Assembly (NCBI RefSeq): GCF_003114835.2
Contig: NZ_AP025028.1
Location: 680,001-744,000 of the forward strand
Reading direction: 5' to 3'
DNA length: 64,000 nt
Source: Leptospira kobayashii
Lineage (GTDB): Bacteria > Spirochaetota > Leptospiria > Leptospirales > Leptospiraceae
Shown here: positions 15,816-24,678 of the stretch, piece by piece
Position numbering within the stretch: position 1 is the first letter of the stretch
Layout: the number at the start of each line of letters is the position of its first letter
Translations under genes and position numbers: made by a program
The notes under the pieces: model-generated
Seen by the model: only the letters and a program-made list of their open reading frames with translations
Database searches by the model: none
What the model was told of the DNA's origin: nothing

Positions 15816-17903
15816 TCATTCCGCAGGATAACCCGAATATGTCATTTTTCCCGTAAAGTAAATAGGGCTTTTTCGTTCCAAGAGAATTCGATTGTTTAAC
15901 TTGGTTTGTAAATCTTGTAACATTGGGTTGCCTGGAGAGATCCCTTGGGCATCAACTAACAATACATAATGATAGGAAGAGGTAAGATCTTCTTCTTGAT
16001 CGGGGTCGTCCCATAAAACAACGAGATTGCCTGAACCTGTTTCTCTATTTCGATCGTTTATAAAAATCGCTTCGTTTGGCTCTTGGTTCGGAGAGGTGGG
16101 AAGTGATTTATTATAAATTCTTTTTTCGGAAATAAGCACCGTTTGATTGGGATCGATATGGGGAGGTAGATAGATTTCCGTAGGAGCATCCGAGTTTCTT
16201 CCTTTCCAGATAAGAATCATAAACCTTCTGTCTCCGAAATATTTTGTTTCCGTATCTCCCGGTCTGATCGCAGCCCATTGGAAAACATTATTCCAAGTAT
16301 CATATCCGATTGCGTTGTAATGAGAGCTCATCACACGACCTTGGGATCTGCGAAAGTAAGATCTTTGTATCACACGAGAGTCTACATTGAAACTTGTTCC
16401 GTAATTTCCTACCACGGAAAAATCCTCTTCGTTCCAAGCATCTTTGGTTGTGATCAATTTGGAAGTGTTTCCATTCATATACTCGTGGTGGTTGTTATAA
16501 TAATAATCCCAGTGCCATTCCGTTCCGGACACAATGGGGTTATAAAAATCAGCGAATCTTGTTTTGGAGGATTGAGTTCCGTCGGAAACTTCCATCGCCT
16601 GATAGACTGCATTCAGCATTCTGGGAGTGTCTTTCGCTCCCGTTCCTTTGAGCCACATACCGAATTCACTTAAGAAAACCGGAATATTCAAGAAACGTGA
16701 TTCTTTTCTGATCTCGTCCAAATATTTGAAATAAGTGGCGTTGTCGATTCCAGTCAGATCGGTTCCCATTCTGCCTGCGTCGTAAAAATGGGAGTTGAAT
16801 ACAAAACCCGGACCAGGCGGAGTGAGAAGATGGCCTCCTCCCGTTGGAGGAACAATCGCAGAACCAACGTTTGTATTCCAGAATACCAACGGTTCGGCAA
16901 ATACCCATTTATTTTCCCAACCGTTCTGGTCCAACACGGTTCGGACTTTTCTATACATTGGCCAAAGTTTCTGATTGTCCCAGCTTGCAGGAGTTAATCC
17001 CTCCATTCCCCCGTCGACAGGTTCGTTGAACGGATCGAGCCCCAATACATAAGCGAATTCTTCTGCAGTTAACTTTTCTTTGATGTAAGAAGATGTTTTC
17101 CCGATTTGCCAGATGAATTCGGTTTGCATATTTCTTGTACCGGCGGAAGTGGAAAGAGAAGAGTTATTCCAAAAATTACGAAAACCTCGGCGGATTGCTT
17201 CATTGGTTAGATTGTTTTGGCTCCAGCTTGCGCAAATGAATCCGCAATATTCGCTCGGGTAAGATCCGCCTTTCGTGATCCAGACGGGAGCTCCATTTCC
17301 GGTATGCCAGGAATTTTTATTGAATAGATGTCTGGAAAATAAATCCTGATGGTAATCCAAAAGGATGTACATTTTTTTCGCAGTAGCCTTTCGCATTTGC
17401 GCGATGATCGCATCCAAATAGGTATAATCGATCGTATCTACGGAAGGATGAACTCCTTCCCATGCGATCGTAAATCGAATGATATTGGAGCCTGTTGTTT
17501 TGCCGAGTCTTGCAAATGCTATCTCCGCATCCGATTCGTTTTGAAAAGGTTTGAAACCGTGCTCCGCTAATTTCATATTTCCTGAAATATTGAAACCGCG
17601 AAATGAGACTTCGCGCCCCAAGCCATCTATGAAAATTTTATCCGTGATGTTATTATTGGTTTTGTCGGAAATGAAAATTTCTCTTTCCGGGCCGGTATCG
17701 GAGTAATCCAAAGAATGCATTGTAACCGAAACATTGTTCGCTCTTGAATTTGCAGATTGATTTCGGGTATCCGCATTTTCATTTTGTCCCGAACTTTGTT
17801 GCAATAAACCGAGAGCAGAAGTTTTCCATTTTCCTGAATCGGGGAAACAGGCGGAGAAAGAGAGTAAGATCGTGGCAAACGTGGATAAATGGGTTCTCTT
17901 CAT
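15816..17903 (-). CDS. GH5-family glycoside hydrolase lipoprotein, endoglycoceramidase-like
   Basis: A 695-aa lipoprotein (lipobox FSAC, Cys19). After a low-complexity Asn/Ser linker, the GH5 (beta/alpha)8 domain runs from about residue 85 to 530. GLGREVSFRGFNISGNMK opens the barrel. LLDYHQDLFS near 182 is typical of endoglycoceramidases. DPFNEP holds the acid/base Glu294 and LSEFGMW the nucleophile Glu413. The last 160 residues are beta-rich, as in the family C-terminal domain. The likely substrate is a glycosylated lipid or glycan; the EGCase call rests on the YHQD and FNEP contexts. It is divergent from an SDR resembling ketosphinganine reductase. Confidence 0.85.
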   Translation of the reverse strand: MKRTHLSTFATILLSFSACFPDSGKWKTSALGLLQQSSGQNENADTRNQSANSRANNVSVTMHSLDYSDTGPEREIFISDKTNNNITDKIFIDGLGREVSFRGFNISGNMKLAEHGFKPFQNESDAEIAFARLGKTTGSNIIRFTIAWEGVHPSVDTIDYTYLDAIIAQMRKATAKKMYILLDYHQDLFSRHLFNKNSWHTGNGAPVWITKGGSYPSEYCGFICASWSQNNLTNEAIRRGFRNFWNNSSLSTSAGTRNMQTEFIWQIGKTSSYIKEKLTAEEFAYVLGLDPFNEPVDGGMEGLTPASWDNQKLWPMYRKVRTVLDQNGWENKWVFAEPLVFWNTNVGSAIVPPTGGGHLLTPPGPGFVFNSHFYDAGRMGTDLTGIDNATYFKYLDEIRKESRFLNIPVFLSEFGMWLKGTGAKDTPRMLNAVYQAMEVSDGTQSSKTRFADFYNPIVSGTEWHWDYYYNNHHEYMNGNTSKLITTKDAWNEEDFSVVGNYGTSFNVDSRVIQRSYFRRSQGRVMSSHYNAIGYDTWNNVFQWAAIRPGDTETKYFGDRRFMILIWKGRNSDAPTEIYLPPHIDPNQTVLISEKRIYNKSLPTSPNQEPNEAIFINDRNRETGSGNLVVLWDDPDQEEDLTSSYHYVLLVDAQGISPGNPMLQDLQTKLNNRILLERKSPIYFTGKMTYSGYPAE

Positions 17904-18038
17904 GGGAGGTGATTTTAGGAACCGTTTTTAAAAATGCCAACTCGTTTTTTAAAAAATTAGAATATTCTGTCTTGTGAAAAAAATGTTCGGAGATTGATGT
18001 TGATCTGGGATCGGACTAAGGGAAGAAAGGGATTCATA

Positions 18039-18896
18039 ATGAATAACAAATACAAAGGTAAAAAAGTCTTCATTACCGGAGGATCTGCCGGGATCGGAAA
18101 AGGAATCGCGCTCGCTTTGGCAAAAGAAGGGGCAAGCGTAATCATTTGCGCTCGGAATCAGGCAAATTTGGAAAAAGCAGTCGCCGAATTGAAACAGGTC
18201 GGTAACCCAGAAGCTGTTTTTGGTTATGTGGTTTTGGATGTTTCCGATAAAAAACAGGTGGAATCCGTAGCGAAGGATGTAATCAAAACTTTAGGCGGCC
18301 TTGACTTACTAATCTGTAATAGTGGTTATGCGCAAGTGGGAGAAGCGGCAAACTTGGATGATTCCGTTTATCGCAAACTCATGGATGTGAATTATTTCGG
18401 ACATGTGAATACTTCTCTTGCTTTCCAAAATCAATTCATACGACAAGGGTCGGGAGAAATTGTTTTTTTATCTTCCACTCTTGCATTTTTTTCCATCTAC
18501 GGATACGGAGCTTATGCTGCGAGTAAACAAGCAATCGTGGGATTTGCCCAAGGCCTTCGCCAGGAGATGATGTTTCATAATGTGAAAGTAAAATTGTTTT
18601 TTCCTCCCACGACGGATACTCCCGGACTTGCTCGGGAGAATGAGGACAAACCTGCGATCACGAAAGAAATGGAAATGGGTTCTGCATTAAACAAAGTACA
18701 TTCCGTCGAAAGTGTTGCTAATGCAATTGTTAGGTGGATTCCGAATCGAAAATTCATCGGATACACCGGCTGGGATTCTTGGTTGCAATATTTTTTATTC
18801 AGACATTTCCCGGAGTGGGCGATTCGACTTACTGATTCCGAATTGCGGGGAGCGGAGGCTCGATTGAAAAAGAAAAACAAGGCGGTTTCGAAGTAA
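18039..18896 (+). CDS. Short-chain dehydrogenase, 3-ketodihydrosphingosine reductase-like
   Basis: A 285-aa classical SDR. The NAD(P) motif TGGSAGIG is at residues 13-20, with CARN after beta-2 pointing to NADP preference; NSG, then Ser and YAASK form the catalytic set. The segment FFPPTTDTPGLARENEDKP resembles the KDSR/TSC10 subgroup (PPDTDTPG ... EN ... KP), and the C-terminal tail is amphipathic and membrane-seeking. KDSR reduces 3-ketosphinganine to sphinganine; in bacteria close relatives also act on other ketones, so the substrate is uncertain. The start at 18039 is set by a GGAAGAAAGG ribosome-binding site; an upstream in-frame start at 17994 is less likely. Confidence 0.8.
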   Translation: MNNKYKGKKVFITGGSAGIGKGIALALAKEGASVIICARNQANLEKAVAELKQVGNPEAVFGYVVLDVSDKKQVESVAKDVIKTLGGLDLLICNSGYAQVGEAANLDDSVYRKLMDVNYFGHVNTSLAFQNQFIRQGSGEIVFLSSTLAFFSIYGYGAYAASKQAIVGFAQGLRQEMMFHNVKVKLFFPPTTDTPGLARENEDKPAITKEMEMGSALNKVHSVESVANAIVRWIPNRKFIGYTGWDSWLQYFLFRHFPEWAIRLTDSELRGAEARLKKKNKAVSK

Positions 18897-18929
18897 AATC
18901 CGAATCCCGGTAGGGCTCTTACGGAAAAC

Positions 18930-18967
18930 GACTTGGAAGAAAAACATTAAGTCCTTTCTTCCAAGTC
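18930..18967. terminator. Bidirectional terminator-like hairpin, 13-bp arms
   Basis: GACTTGGAAGAAA (18930-18942) and TTTCTTCCAAGTC (18955-18967) are perfect inverted arms around a 12-base loop. They lie between the convergent SDR (stop 18896) and Ohr (stop 18991) genes. The A- and T-rich inner arms could serve both directions. Confidence 0.65.
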
Positions 18968-18990
18968 CGATCAAAATGAACTTATATCCG

Positions 18991-19416
18991 TTAGGCGCGA
19001 ATGAGTGTGACTTCGATATTACCGCGGGTTGCGTTGGAATACGGACAAACCTTATGAGCTTCCGCAATCAACCGGTCCGCTGTTTCGGGATCTATACCGG
19101 GTAGGGAAATTTTCAATGTTACCTCAAGACCGAAACCCGCAGGTGTCGGTCCGATTCCGACGCTGGACTCGATGGAAGTATCGGCAGGCACGGCTACCTT
19201 GTCACGACCACCTACAAATTTCAATGCACCGATAAAACAAGCAGCATAACCGATGGCAAACAATTGTTCCGGGTTTGTTCCTTCGCCACCTGCACCGCCA
19301 AGTTCTTTCGGTGTGGATAGTTTTACGGATACCTTGCCGTCATCAGTCGCACCGGTTCCTTCACGGCCTCCGGTAGCTTTGGCGTGAGCCGTATAAAGCG
19401 CTTTAATCTTTGTCAT
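18991..19416 (-). CDS. Organic hydroperoxide resistance protein (Ohr/OsmC family)
   Basis: A 141-aa protein with both peroxidatic and resolving Cys motifs: NPEQLFAIGYAACFIGAL around residue 60 and KVCPYSNATRGNIEV near the end. It also has the Ohr hallmark start TKIKALYTAHAKATGGREG. It reduces organic peroxides with thiols (lipoyl proteins in known cases) in the cytoplasm. The start at 19416 is supported by GTAAGGAGATACAT. No OhrR regulator is adjacent, but a MarR-like inverted repeat lies upstream at 19482. Confidence 0.93.
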   Translation of the reverse strand: MTKIKALYTAHAKATGGREGTGATDDGKVSVKLSTPKELGGAGGEGTNPEQLFAIGYAACFIGALKFVGGRDKVAVPADTSIESSVGIGPTPAGFGLEVTLKISLPGIDPETADRLIAEAHKVCPYSNATRGNIEVTLIRA

Positions 19417-19481
19417 ATGTATCTCCTTACAGTAGGACGGGAGCAAGTGATTGTTCCGTTAATTAGATTGTTTAAAATTAA

Positions 19482-19493
19482 ATTGTGCGCAAT
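19482..19493 (-). promoter_or_regulatory. Candidate MarR/OhrR-type operator
   Basis: ATTG-TGCG-CAAT with A/T-rich flanks lies about 66 bp upstream of the ohr start. OhrR and other MarR proteins bind sites of this kind. The arms are short, so this is weak. Confidence 0.25.
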
Positions 19494-19592
19494 ATTTATG
19501 CAATCCTATTTTCAAGGGAAATTTCGTTTTTTTTGCAAAAAACACCGATGGAAAGGATTTTTTGTAAATTGTTTCGGTTGATTACCGTTGCA

Positions 19593-20357
19593 TCAATCTA
19601 TGCGAGCGATCTCTCTCAGTTTGTGATCCAAGAGATAAAACCGGCCGTCTAACGATTCTGCAATGAACGTACAGCTGTCGACCCAATCTCCGTCATTCAT
19701 GTAAATGGTTGAGCCGATCGTCGTCATACTTGGGGTATGAGTGTGTCCGCAAATGACTCCGTCCACATTATGATCATTTGCATATTGAACCAGGATGGAT
19801 TCGAATTTTGTAACATTGGCGAGAACTGTTTTGACTTTTGATTTTAAGTATCCGGAAAGAGACCAATATTCTTTTCCGAAAAATTTTCTGAATCGGTTTA
19901 ATACCGAGTTAAAGAAAACGACAAGGTCGTATGTTTTGTCGCCGAGATGATACAACCAGCCTAGGTTTCTCATAAATCCGTCGAACTGATCGCCATGAAT
20001 CAATAGTAAATTTTTTCCTTTCACTGTTTTGTAAATGAGATAATCGCTTAATGGAATTTCACCGAACTGAAATGCATTCTTTAACAGAAGATTTCTAAAA
20101 ATCATATCATGGTTTCCCAAAATATAATTTACATTTCGTTTTCTACTGTATTTCAAAATCTTTTCAATTACCTTCCCATGGTCTTTGTTCCAATACCAAT
20201 GAGAATTGAGCGCCCAAAGATCTACAATATCACCGATTAAGAATAAATTTTCGAATTTGATTTTTTTAAATAAATCCAGTAATAAGCCGGCTTTGCAGTG
20301 CGAGGTACCCAGGTGAAGGTCTGAAATAAAAACGGATTTGTATTTTATTTTTTTCAT
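19593..20357 (-). CDS. Metallophosphoesterase, UDP-2,3-diacylglucosamine hydrolase-like (LpxH type)
   Basis: A 254-aa calcineurin-like phosphoesterase with all metal motifs: ISDLHLGTSHC near residue 11, GDIVDLW, GNHD, HGDQFD, GHTHTP. The ending YMNDGDWVDSCTFIAE marks the LpxH/LpxH2-like membrane-associated subgroup. These split UDP-2,3-diacylglucosamine to lipid X plus UMP in lipid A synthesis. With lpxD elsewhere in the window this function is plausible, but related enzymes act on other pyrophosphates, so specificity is inferred. It is transcribed alone. Confidence 0.82.
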   Translation of the reverse strand: MKKIKYKSVFISDLHLGTSHCKAGLLLDLFKKIKFENLFLIGDIVDLWALNSHWYWNKDHGKVIEKILKYSRKRNVNYILGNHDMIFRNLLLKNAFQFGEIPLSDYLIYKTVKGKNLLLIHGDQFDGFMRNLGWLYHLGDKTYDLVVFFNSVLNRFRKFFGKEYWSLSGYLKSKVKTVLANVTKFESILVQYANDHNVDGVICGHTHTPSMTTIGSTIYMNDGDWVDSCTFIAESLDGRFYLLDHKLREIARID

Positions 20358-20549
20358 GTCGGAAAGATTGTATAAAAGTTACTAAGTATTGATTCCCGTT
20401 TAAAAATCAGTCATTGTCAAGTAGTATCTTGCTCCGGTTCCTTTGAAAGATATTAAGTCGCTTCGAAAAAATGCATTTGAGAATGATTGACATTCAGGTA
20501 TACTTTGGTTCTTGAAAAGAAATCCGAATATCGGACAAAAGGAACAAAT

Positions 20550-20957
20550 ATGAGTTTGAAAACTTATCATGGAAGTTGTCATTGTGGGGATGTCAAATAC
20601 GAAGCGGATTTGGATCTCAGTCTCGGCACGGGAAAATGCAATTGCTCCTATTGTAAAAAAGTCAGAAACTGGTCTACCATCATAAAACCAGCCGCTTTTC
20701 GTTTGTTAAGTGGTGAAGGAAGCCTTAGTTTCCATCAATTTGGGACAAAAAGCAATGCACATTATTTTTGTAAAAACTGCGGAATCAGAGTTTATTCCAA
20801 AGGTCATGTGAAAGAAATCGGCGGAGATTATATCTCCATTTCGATTGCCAGTTTGGATGATGCGGAACCTTCGGAATTGATAGAAGCGCCTGTTCGATTT
20901 TTTGACGGCTTGAATAATAATTGGATGAACGAACCTTCCGAAATCCGTCATCTTTAA
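20550..20957 (+). CDS. GFA (CENP-V) family zinc protein
   Basis: A 135-aa protein of the glutathione-dependent formaldehyde-activating (GFA) fold. Zinc ligands are in [14 protein letters not shown] (residues 7-20), CNCSYCKK near 33 and [11 protein letters not shown] near 77, and the family C-terminal block with FDGLNN is present. Members activate formaldehyde with glutathione or are of unknown role; the substrate here is not known. ATG 20550 follows AAAGGAAC. A longer frame from 20487 lacks such support. Confidence 0.9.
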   Translation: MSLKTYHGSCHCGDVKYEADLDLSLGTGKCNCSYCKKVRNWSTIIKPAAFRLLSGEGSLSFHQFGTKSNAHYFCKNCGIRVYSKGHVKEIGGDYISISIASLDDAEPSELIEAPVRFFDGLNNNWMNEPSEIRHL

Positions 20958-20968
20958 ACAGTATCGAA

Positions 20969-23308
20969 TTGCCAATCGTCTTGAAATCAAATGTTATAAA
21001 AATCGGCAGTGTTTTCTTTTTAGGCCTGCTTTTCCTTTGGAAATTTTCCAATTACCTTACGGGTACGGAGCCTATAGGTTGGGATACTGGAGGACACTAT
21101 CAGTTAGCAAATGTTTATCGGGAATCGTTTGCGAGTTTCAATTCTCTTGCTTGGGATGAGGGTTGGTTCGGTGGGTTCGCCGCTTTTTATTTTTACCCAC
21201 CTTTCTTTTATTTTTTAACGAATATTATTTCCATCTTCTTGCCCGTTAATTTTCCTTTTGCTTTCGGGTTCGGTATTTTTTTAATCATCCCGCTTCTTGC
21301 TTATGCAATCATTCGTTTCTTGAACGTATTTGTTTTGAACAGGTTTCCCCTTTCTTATCAGCTCCCTATTTATGGGACCTCTGTTTTGTTTTATTTTTCT
21401 TATTCGGGTGACGGGCTGCAAGGAACAAGTGCGATCGGAATGCAACAAGGAACATTCATCTCCTCACTGGCACATGGGTTTTTATTGATCTCTCTCTCCC
21501 ATTTGGAAGTCTTTCGTAAAACAAAATCCAAGGAAGAAGGAATTAAGTTTATCCTAATATCTTCCTTACTTATATACACCCATTTTCTAACTTCTTTTTT
21601 CTGGGGATTGGCGGTCCTGCTTCATTTGATCGTATTTCGCAAGGATTGGTTTCGGAACTTTAAATACTATTCCTCTTTCTTTGTCGCCATATTGATATTA
21701 TCATTTCCGGTTTTATACAATTATCTGAAGTTTAGCGAATACACGAGCGGGGTTTTTTACGGATATACGTATCCTCCTCTTCTTTCGATTTTGGGAAAAG
21801 ATGCTTATGATGTGGCATTAGCTTCTACCGGGAACGGCGAAAATTTTCTGGTAGCGTATATTCGTGAACTACTGTTAAGCGGAAGAGTTGTTTCCCTGTT
21901 TTTATTATTCGGTTTTATTTCCTTATGTGTTCGGTATTTGAAACATAGAAATGGAAGAAGATATGCGACGATTTTCACCTTCTTTTTTCTTTGGTTGTCT
22001 TTGGATAATACTTTCGGATATATTATTCCCGGTCTGATGATTCATAATTATAGGGCTTTTGATTCCGCTTTTCTCGGATTTTCCATGTTATCCGTACTCG
22101 GTGCTTTTCATATACTGATTCGCTGGAAATGGAAACTTCCAGTGCAATGGGGACTTGTGTTCTTATTTTTATTTACGTTACGAAATTTTATCTTTTTTCA
22201 ACCGAAAGAAGTATCTTCCGATAGGGATGTTTCCCAAGAAATGGAGTTCCATCTTCATGAAACAGAAAAAGCTCTGGAACAACTACCCAAAGGTTCGCTC
22301 GTATTTCCTGAAATCGTTCGAACGAGTGTTATCCTCGATACTCCGCATTTTTGGTCGAATTTGCTTAGAAAGCATGGGCTCAGAAACGCCTTGGGACTCA
22401 CTGTGGAATCTTCGTTGTATCCGACTCTTGCTTTTAACTGGGAAGAATTCGGGCTTGCGCATACTTTCCGTTGGGGAACGAATGTCTCTTGGAAAAGCCT
22501 ATGGGCATCCAGCCTAACGGGTGATAATAGAAACGGCGAGCTGCCCGAGTTCTTGAGAAGGTCCGGAGTAAAATATCTGACCGGACATACTGCACCGTTC
22601 TACGAATTCATAAAAATAAGAAATAATGATTTCAAAATTCTATTTCAATCCGGTCCGTTTCTGATTGTGGAATTGTTGTATCCTTCCGAAAAACCGAACC
22701 TTCCGGGAGGATATCTGTCCTATTCGTGGTTACAGTCCAAAACTGCGGTGAAGCCGGATGTTTTTTTAAGAGATTCCAATACGATTCTCGCCCGATTGGT
22801 TTCCCATAACATTTCCATAAGGATCGTCAATCTGGAATCGTCTTCCGAGCTTTCGGACGAAGATTTGAAACAAAATATAAGTTTTCTATTTCTTTCCGTA
22901 GATTCAAAATACCGTCTGGATGGGATCTCTTATGCAAAGTCATTTGCACAAAAAGGGATTCATGTCGTTCTGCTCGGTGTGCCAGCACCACCTAATGATC
23001 CTTATATATGGGATTGGAGTCCTGATATAGAAAAAAGAATTGCAATACATTTGAAAAATTCGCAAGTAAAAACAAATCCTTGGAAATTCCATAATATGGG
23101 ATATTTTCCCGAGTTGAAAGAAAGTAGCGGAATATCACTCTATCAGTCGGATTCGCACCAGATAGCAGTCATTAATGGTTCCGGAAAAATCAATGTTTCT
23201 CTTTCCGGTTTTCGTTCAAAATGGATCACATGGGCTTTGATCCTACTTCCGGTTTTTTATTTGTTAGCTCCTATCATACGAAAAACCCGGTATTTATTAT
23301 TTTCATAA
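20969..23308 (+). CDS. Large multi-pass membrane protein, GT-C glycosyltransferase-like
   Basis: About 779 aa. Roughly a dozen hydrophobic helices fill residues 10-420, and a soluble domain lies at about 430-735 before a last TM helix near the C-terminus. The first periplasmic loop holds GWDTGGHYQLANVYRE and GGFAAFYFYPPFFYF, the place and style of the acidic catalytic motif in polyprenol-phosphate-sugar dependent GT-C enzymes. The true start is uncertain: TTG at 20921, 20969 or 20981 are in frame and none has a good ribosome-binding site. I chose 20969, just after the GFA gene stop. The gene converges with and overlaps the next one by 52 bp. The sugar and acceptor are unknown. Confidence 0.7.
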   Translation: MPIVLKSNVIKIGSVFFLGLLFLWKFSNYLTGTEPIGWDTGGHYQLANVYRESFASFNSLAWDEGWFGGFAAFYFYPPFFYFLTNIISIFLPVNFPFAFGFGIFLIIPLLAYAIIRFLNVFVLNRFPLSYQLPIYGTSVLFYFSYSGDGLQGTSAIGMQQGTFISSLAHGFLLISLSHLEVFRKTKSKEEGIKFILISSLLIYTHFLTSFFWGLAVLLHLIVFRKDWFRNFKYYSSFFVAILILSFPVLYNYLKFSEYTSGVFYGYTYPPLLSILGKDAYDVALASTGNGENFLVAYIRELLLSGRVVSLFLLFGFISLCVRYLKHRNGRRYATIFTFFFLWLSLDNTFGYIIPGLMIHNYRAFDSAFLGFSMLSVLGAFHILIRWKWKLPVQWGLVFLFLFTLRNFIFFQPKEVSSDRDVSQEMEFHLHETEKALEQLPKGSLVFPEIVRTSVILDTPHFWSNLLRKHGLRNALGLTVESSLYPTLAFNWEEFGLAHTFRWGTNVSWKSLWASSLTGDNRNGELPEFLRRSGVKYLTGHTAPFYEFIKIRNNDFKILFQSGPFLIVELLYPSEKPNLPGGYLSYSWLQSKTAVKPDVFLRDSNTILARLVSHNISIRIVNLESSSELSDEDLKQNISFLFLSVDSKYRLDGISYAKSFAQKGIHVVLLGVPAPPNDPYIWDWSPDIEKRIAIHLKNSQVKTNPWKFHNMGYFPELKESSGISLYQSDSHQIAVINGSGKINVSLSGFRSKWITWALILLPVFYLLAPIIRKTRYLLFS

Positions 23309-24678
23309 ACGAGTTCCGCTTTTTTCGACCGCTTCAAAGCATCCCCAACAGGCTTATAATAATTTAGATTGATAACTGCATATTTATAACCTAAAATACC
23401 CGGAATCTGTTCGTAATCCAAGCTGCTTCCTTCGAAAAAGGATCTTTGTAACATATACTTTTTCTGATTAAAGGCCCATGCATAAATAGGATTTAGTCCG
23501 AATAGATAATTCTTTTCAGGAGCTCGAAACACAAAGTAAGGATAATCTCCCCATGATAAGAAAATATTTTTCTCTTCCGGCAGATTTTTTTTGATCCAGT
23601 CGGCGGCATTGAACGCAGGATTTGGATCTGTAAATTCATATTGTACTTTCATTTTTCCGTAAGTGATTGGAAAGAGAATCAAAAGCAGTACTGCGATTCC
23701 CGCATAGTTGATTTGTCTCGGACTCGGTTTGCCACTGAAGCAGAACAAATATCCGAATAAAAAATAATATTCAAATAATCGCAAAGAAGAAATTCCAAAA
23801 ACAAGGTAAATGATTGTTAGGCTGAGAAATATTTTCTGGGTAATGGAGAATTCAGAGCCGTGAAATGTATGATAGATGATGAAAATCAATAAAAACCAAA
23901 TACCTCCCCAGATCAAACTTCTTTCGGGGGCCAACCATTCCGCAATAGCCTCGGTATCGGAAGGCGGAAAAGCTTGTACTATCAATTCTAAAAAATATCC
24001 TTCGAACTGATTGGGAAAGGAAGGATGAAGAATCATTCCTAAGGTCAAACCTGAGATTGTATAAAGAACCGGTTTGTACGATAATTCTTTTGTTCGAAGG
24101 TAATCTCCCAGTAAAAAGAAAAAAGAAAGGATAAGCAAGATCGGAAAACCCGAGTAAGTCCAAACGGAAACGAAAGAGATCAAGAATATATAGATCCGAT
24201 TTTTTTCTTTATGCTTTCTGAGATAAAGAAAGATGAATCCCAAAAACAAAACGATCCCTCTTCCGAAAAGCAATCTCCCTGTAAAGAGAGGGGAGCCTAA
24301 TGTAAAAAATAAAGATGCAAATAAAACGGGAAAGGATTCGGATTCTTCTTCTAAAAAAGAATACATCTGATACAAGGAAAAGCTCAAGCATACAAGTAAA
24401 AATATTCTGATTGAGTTCGTTTCCGAGAGGGGAAGTAACAAAAAAGGTATTTCAAAAATATGGAAAAGAAAGTGGTAATCCGTAAATGCGATCTTTTGTA
24501 TTCCGAATTCCGGCCAACTGAGAATTCTTACAAATCCATCGTTTAAATAAAGTTTGGCGATTGCGGTATGATAGTAGATATCAGCATCCGGTAGGTGGTT
24601 GCCGGAGAAAAAATAAATCGTATAGAAAAAAATCGAAATTCCAGTTGCGATCGAAGAAGGTTTGGATATACGGATCAG
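23257..24678 (-). CDS. Multi-pass membrane protein, GT-C-like, with a non-standard start
   Basis: The frame has its first conventional start as a TTG at 24441, but protein-like sequence continues well upstream without a stop. The extension encodes a hydrophobic helix (SIATGISIFFYTIYFF), then PDADIYYHTAIAKLYLNDGF and TDYHFLFHIFEIPF. These are typical of the first TM helix and the acidic first loop (DAD) of GT-C transferases. No ATG, GTG or TTG occurs in it. A CTG at 24676-24678 overlaps the TGA of the upstream lipoprotein gene (CTGA) and is the best candidate; ATT codons are alternatives. The full product would be about 473 aa with around ten TM helices. The C-terminal domain is short (FNAADWIKKNLPEEKN, YAVINLNYYKP). 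Confidence 0.6.
   Translation of the reverse strand: MIRISKPSSIATGISIFFYTIYFFSGNHLPDADIYYHTAIAKLYLNDGFVRILSWPEFGIQKIAFTDYHFLFHIFEIPFLLLPLSETNSIRIFLLVCLSFSLYQMYSFLEEESESFPVLFASLFFTLGSPLFTGRLLFGRGIVLFLGFIFLYLRKHKEKNRIYIFLISFVSVWTYSGFPILLILSFFFLLGDYLRTKELSYKPVLYTISGLTLGMILHPSFPNQFEGYFLELIVQAFPPSDTEAIAEWLAPERSLIWGGIWFLLIFIIYHTFHGSEFSITQKIFLSLTIIYLVFGISSLRLFEYYFLFGYLFCFSGKPSPRQINYAGIAVLLLILFPITYGKMKVQYEFTDPNPAFNAADWIKKNLPEEKNIFLSWGDYPYFVFRAPEKNYLFGLNPIYAWAFNQKKYMLQRSFFEGSSLDYEQIPGILGYKYAVINLNYYKPVGDALKRSKKAELVYENNKYRVFRMIGANK

Noticed and set aside
17939..17981. AGAATATTCT palindrome as a LexA or heat-shock operator in the GH5/SDR gap
   Set aside because: Only 10 bp, AT-rich, and matching no operator I can name with confidence.
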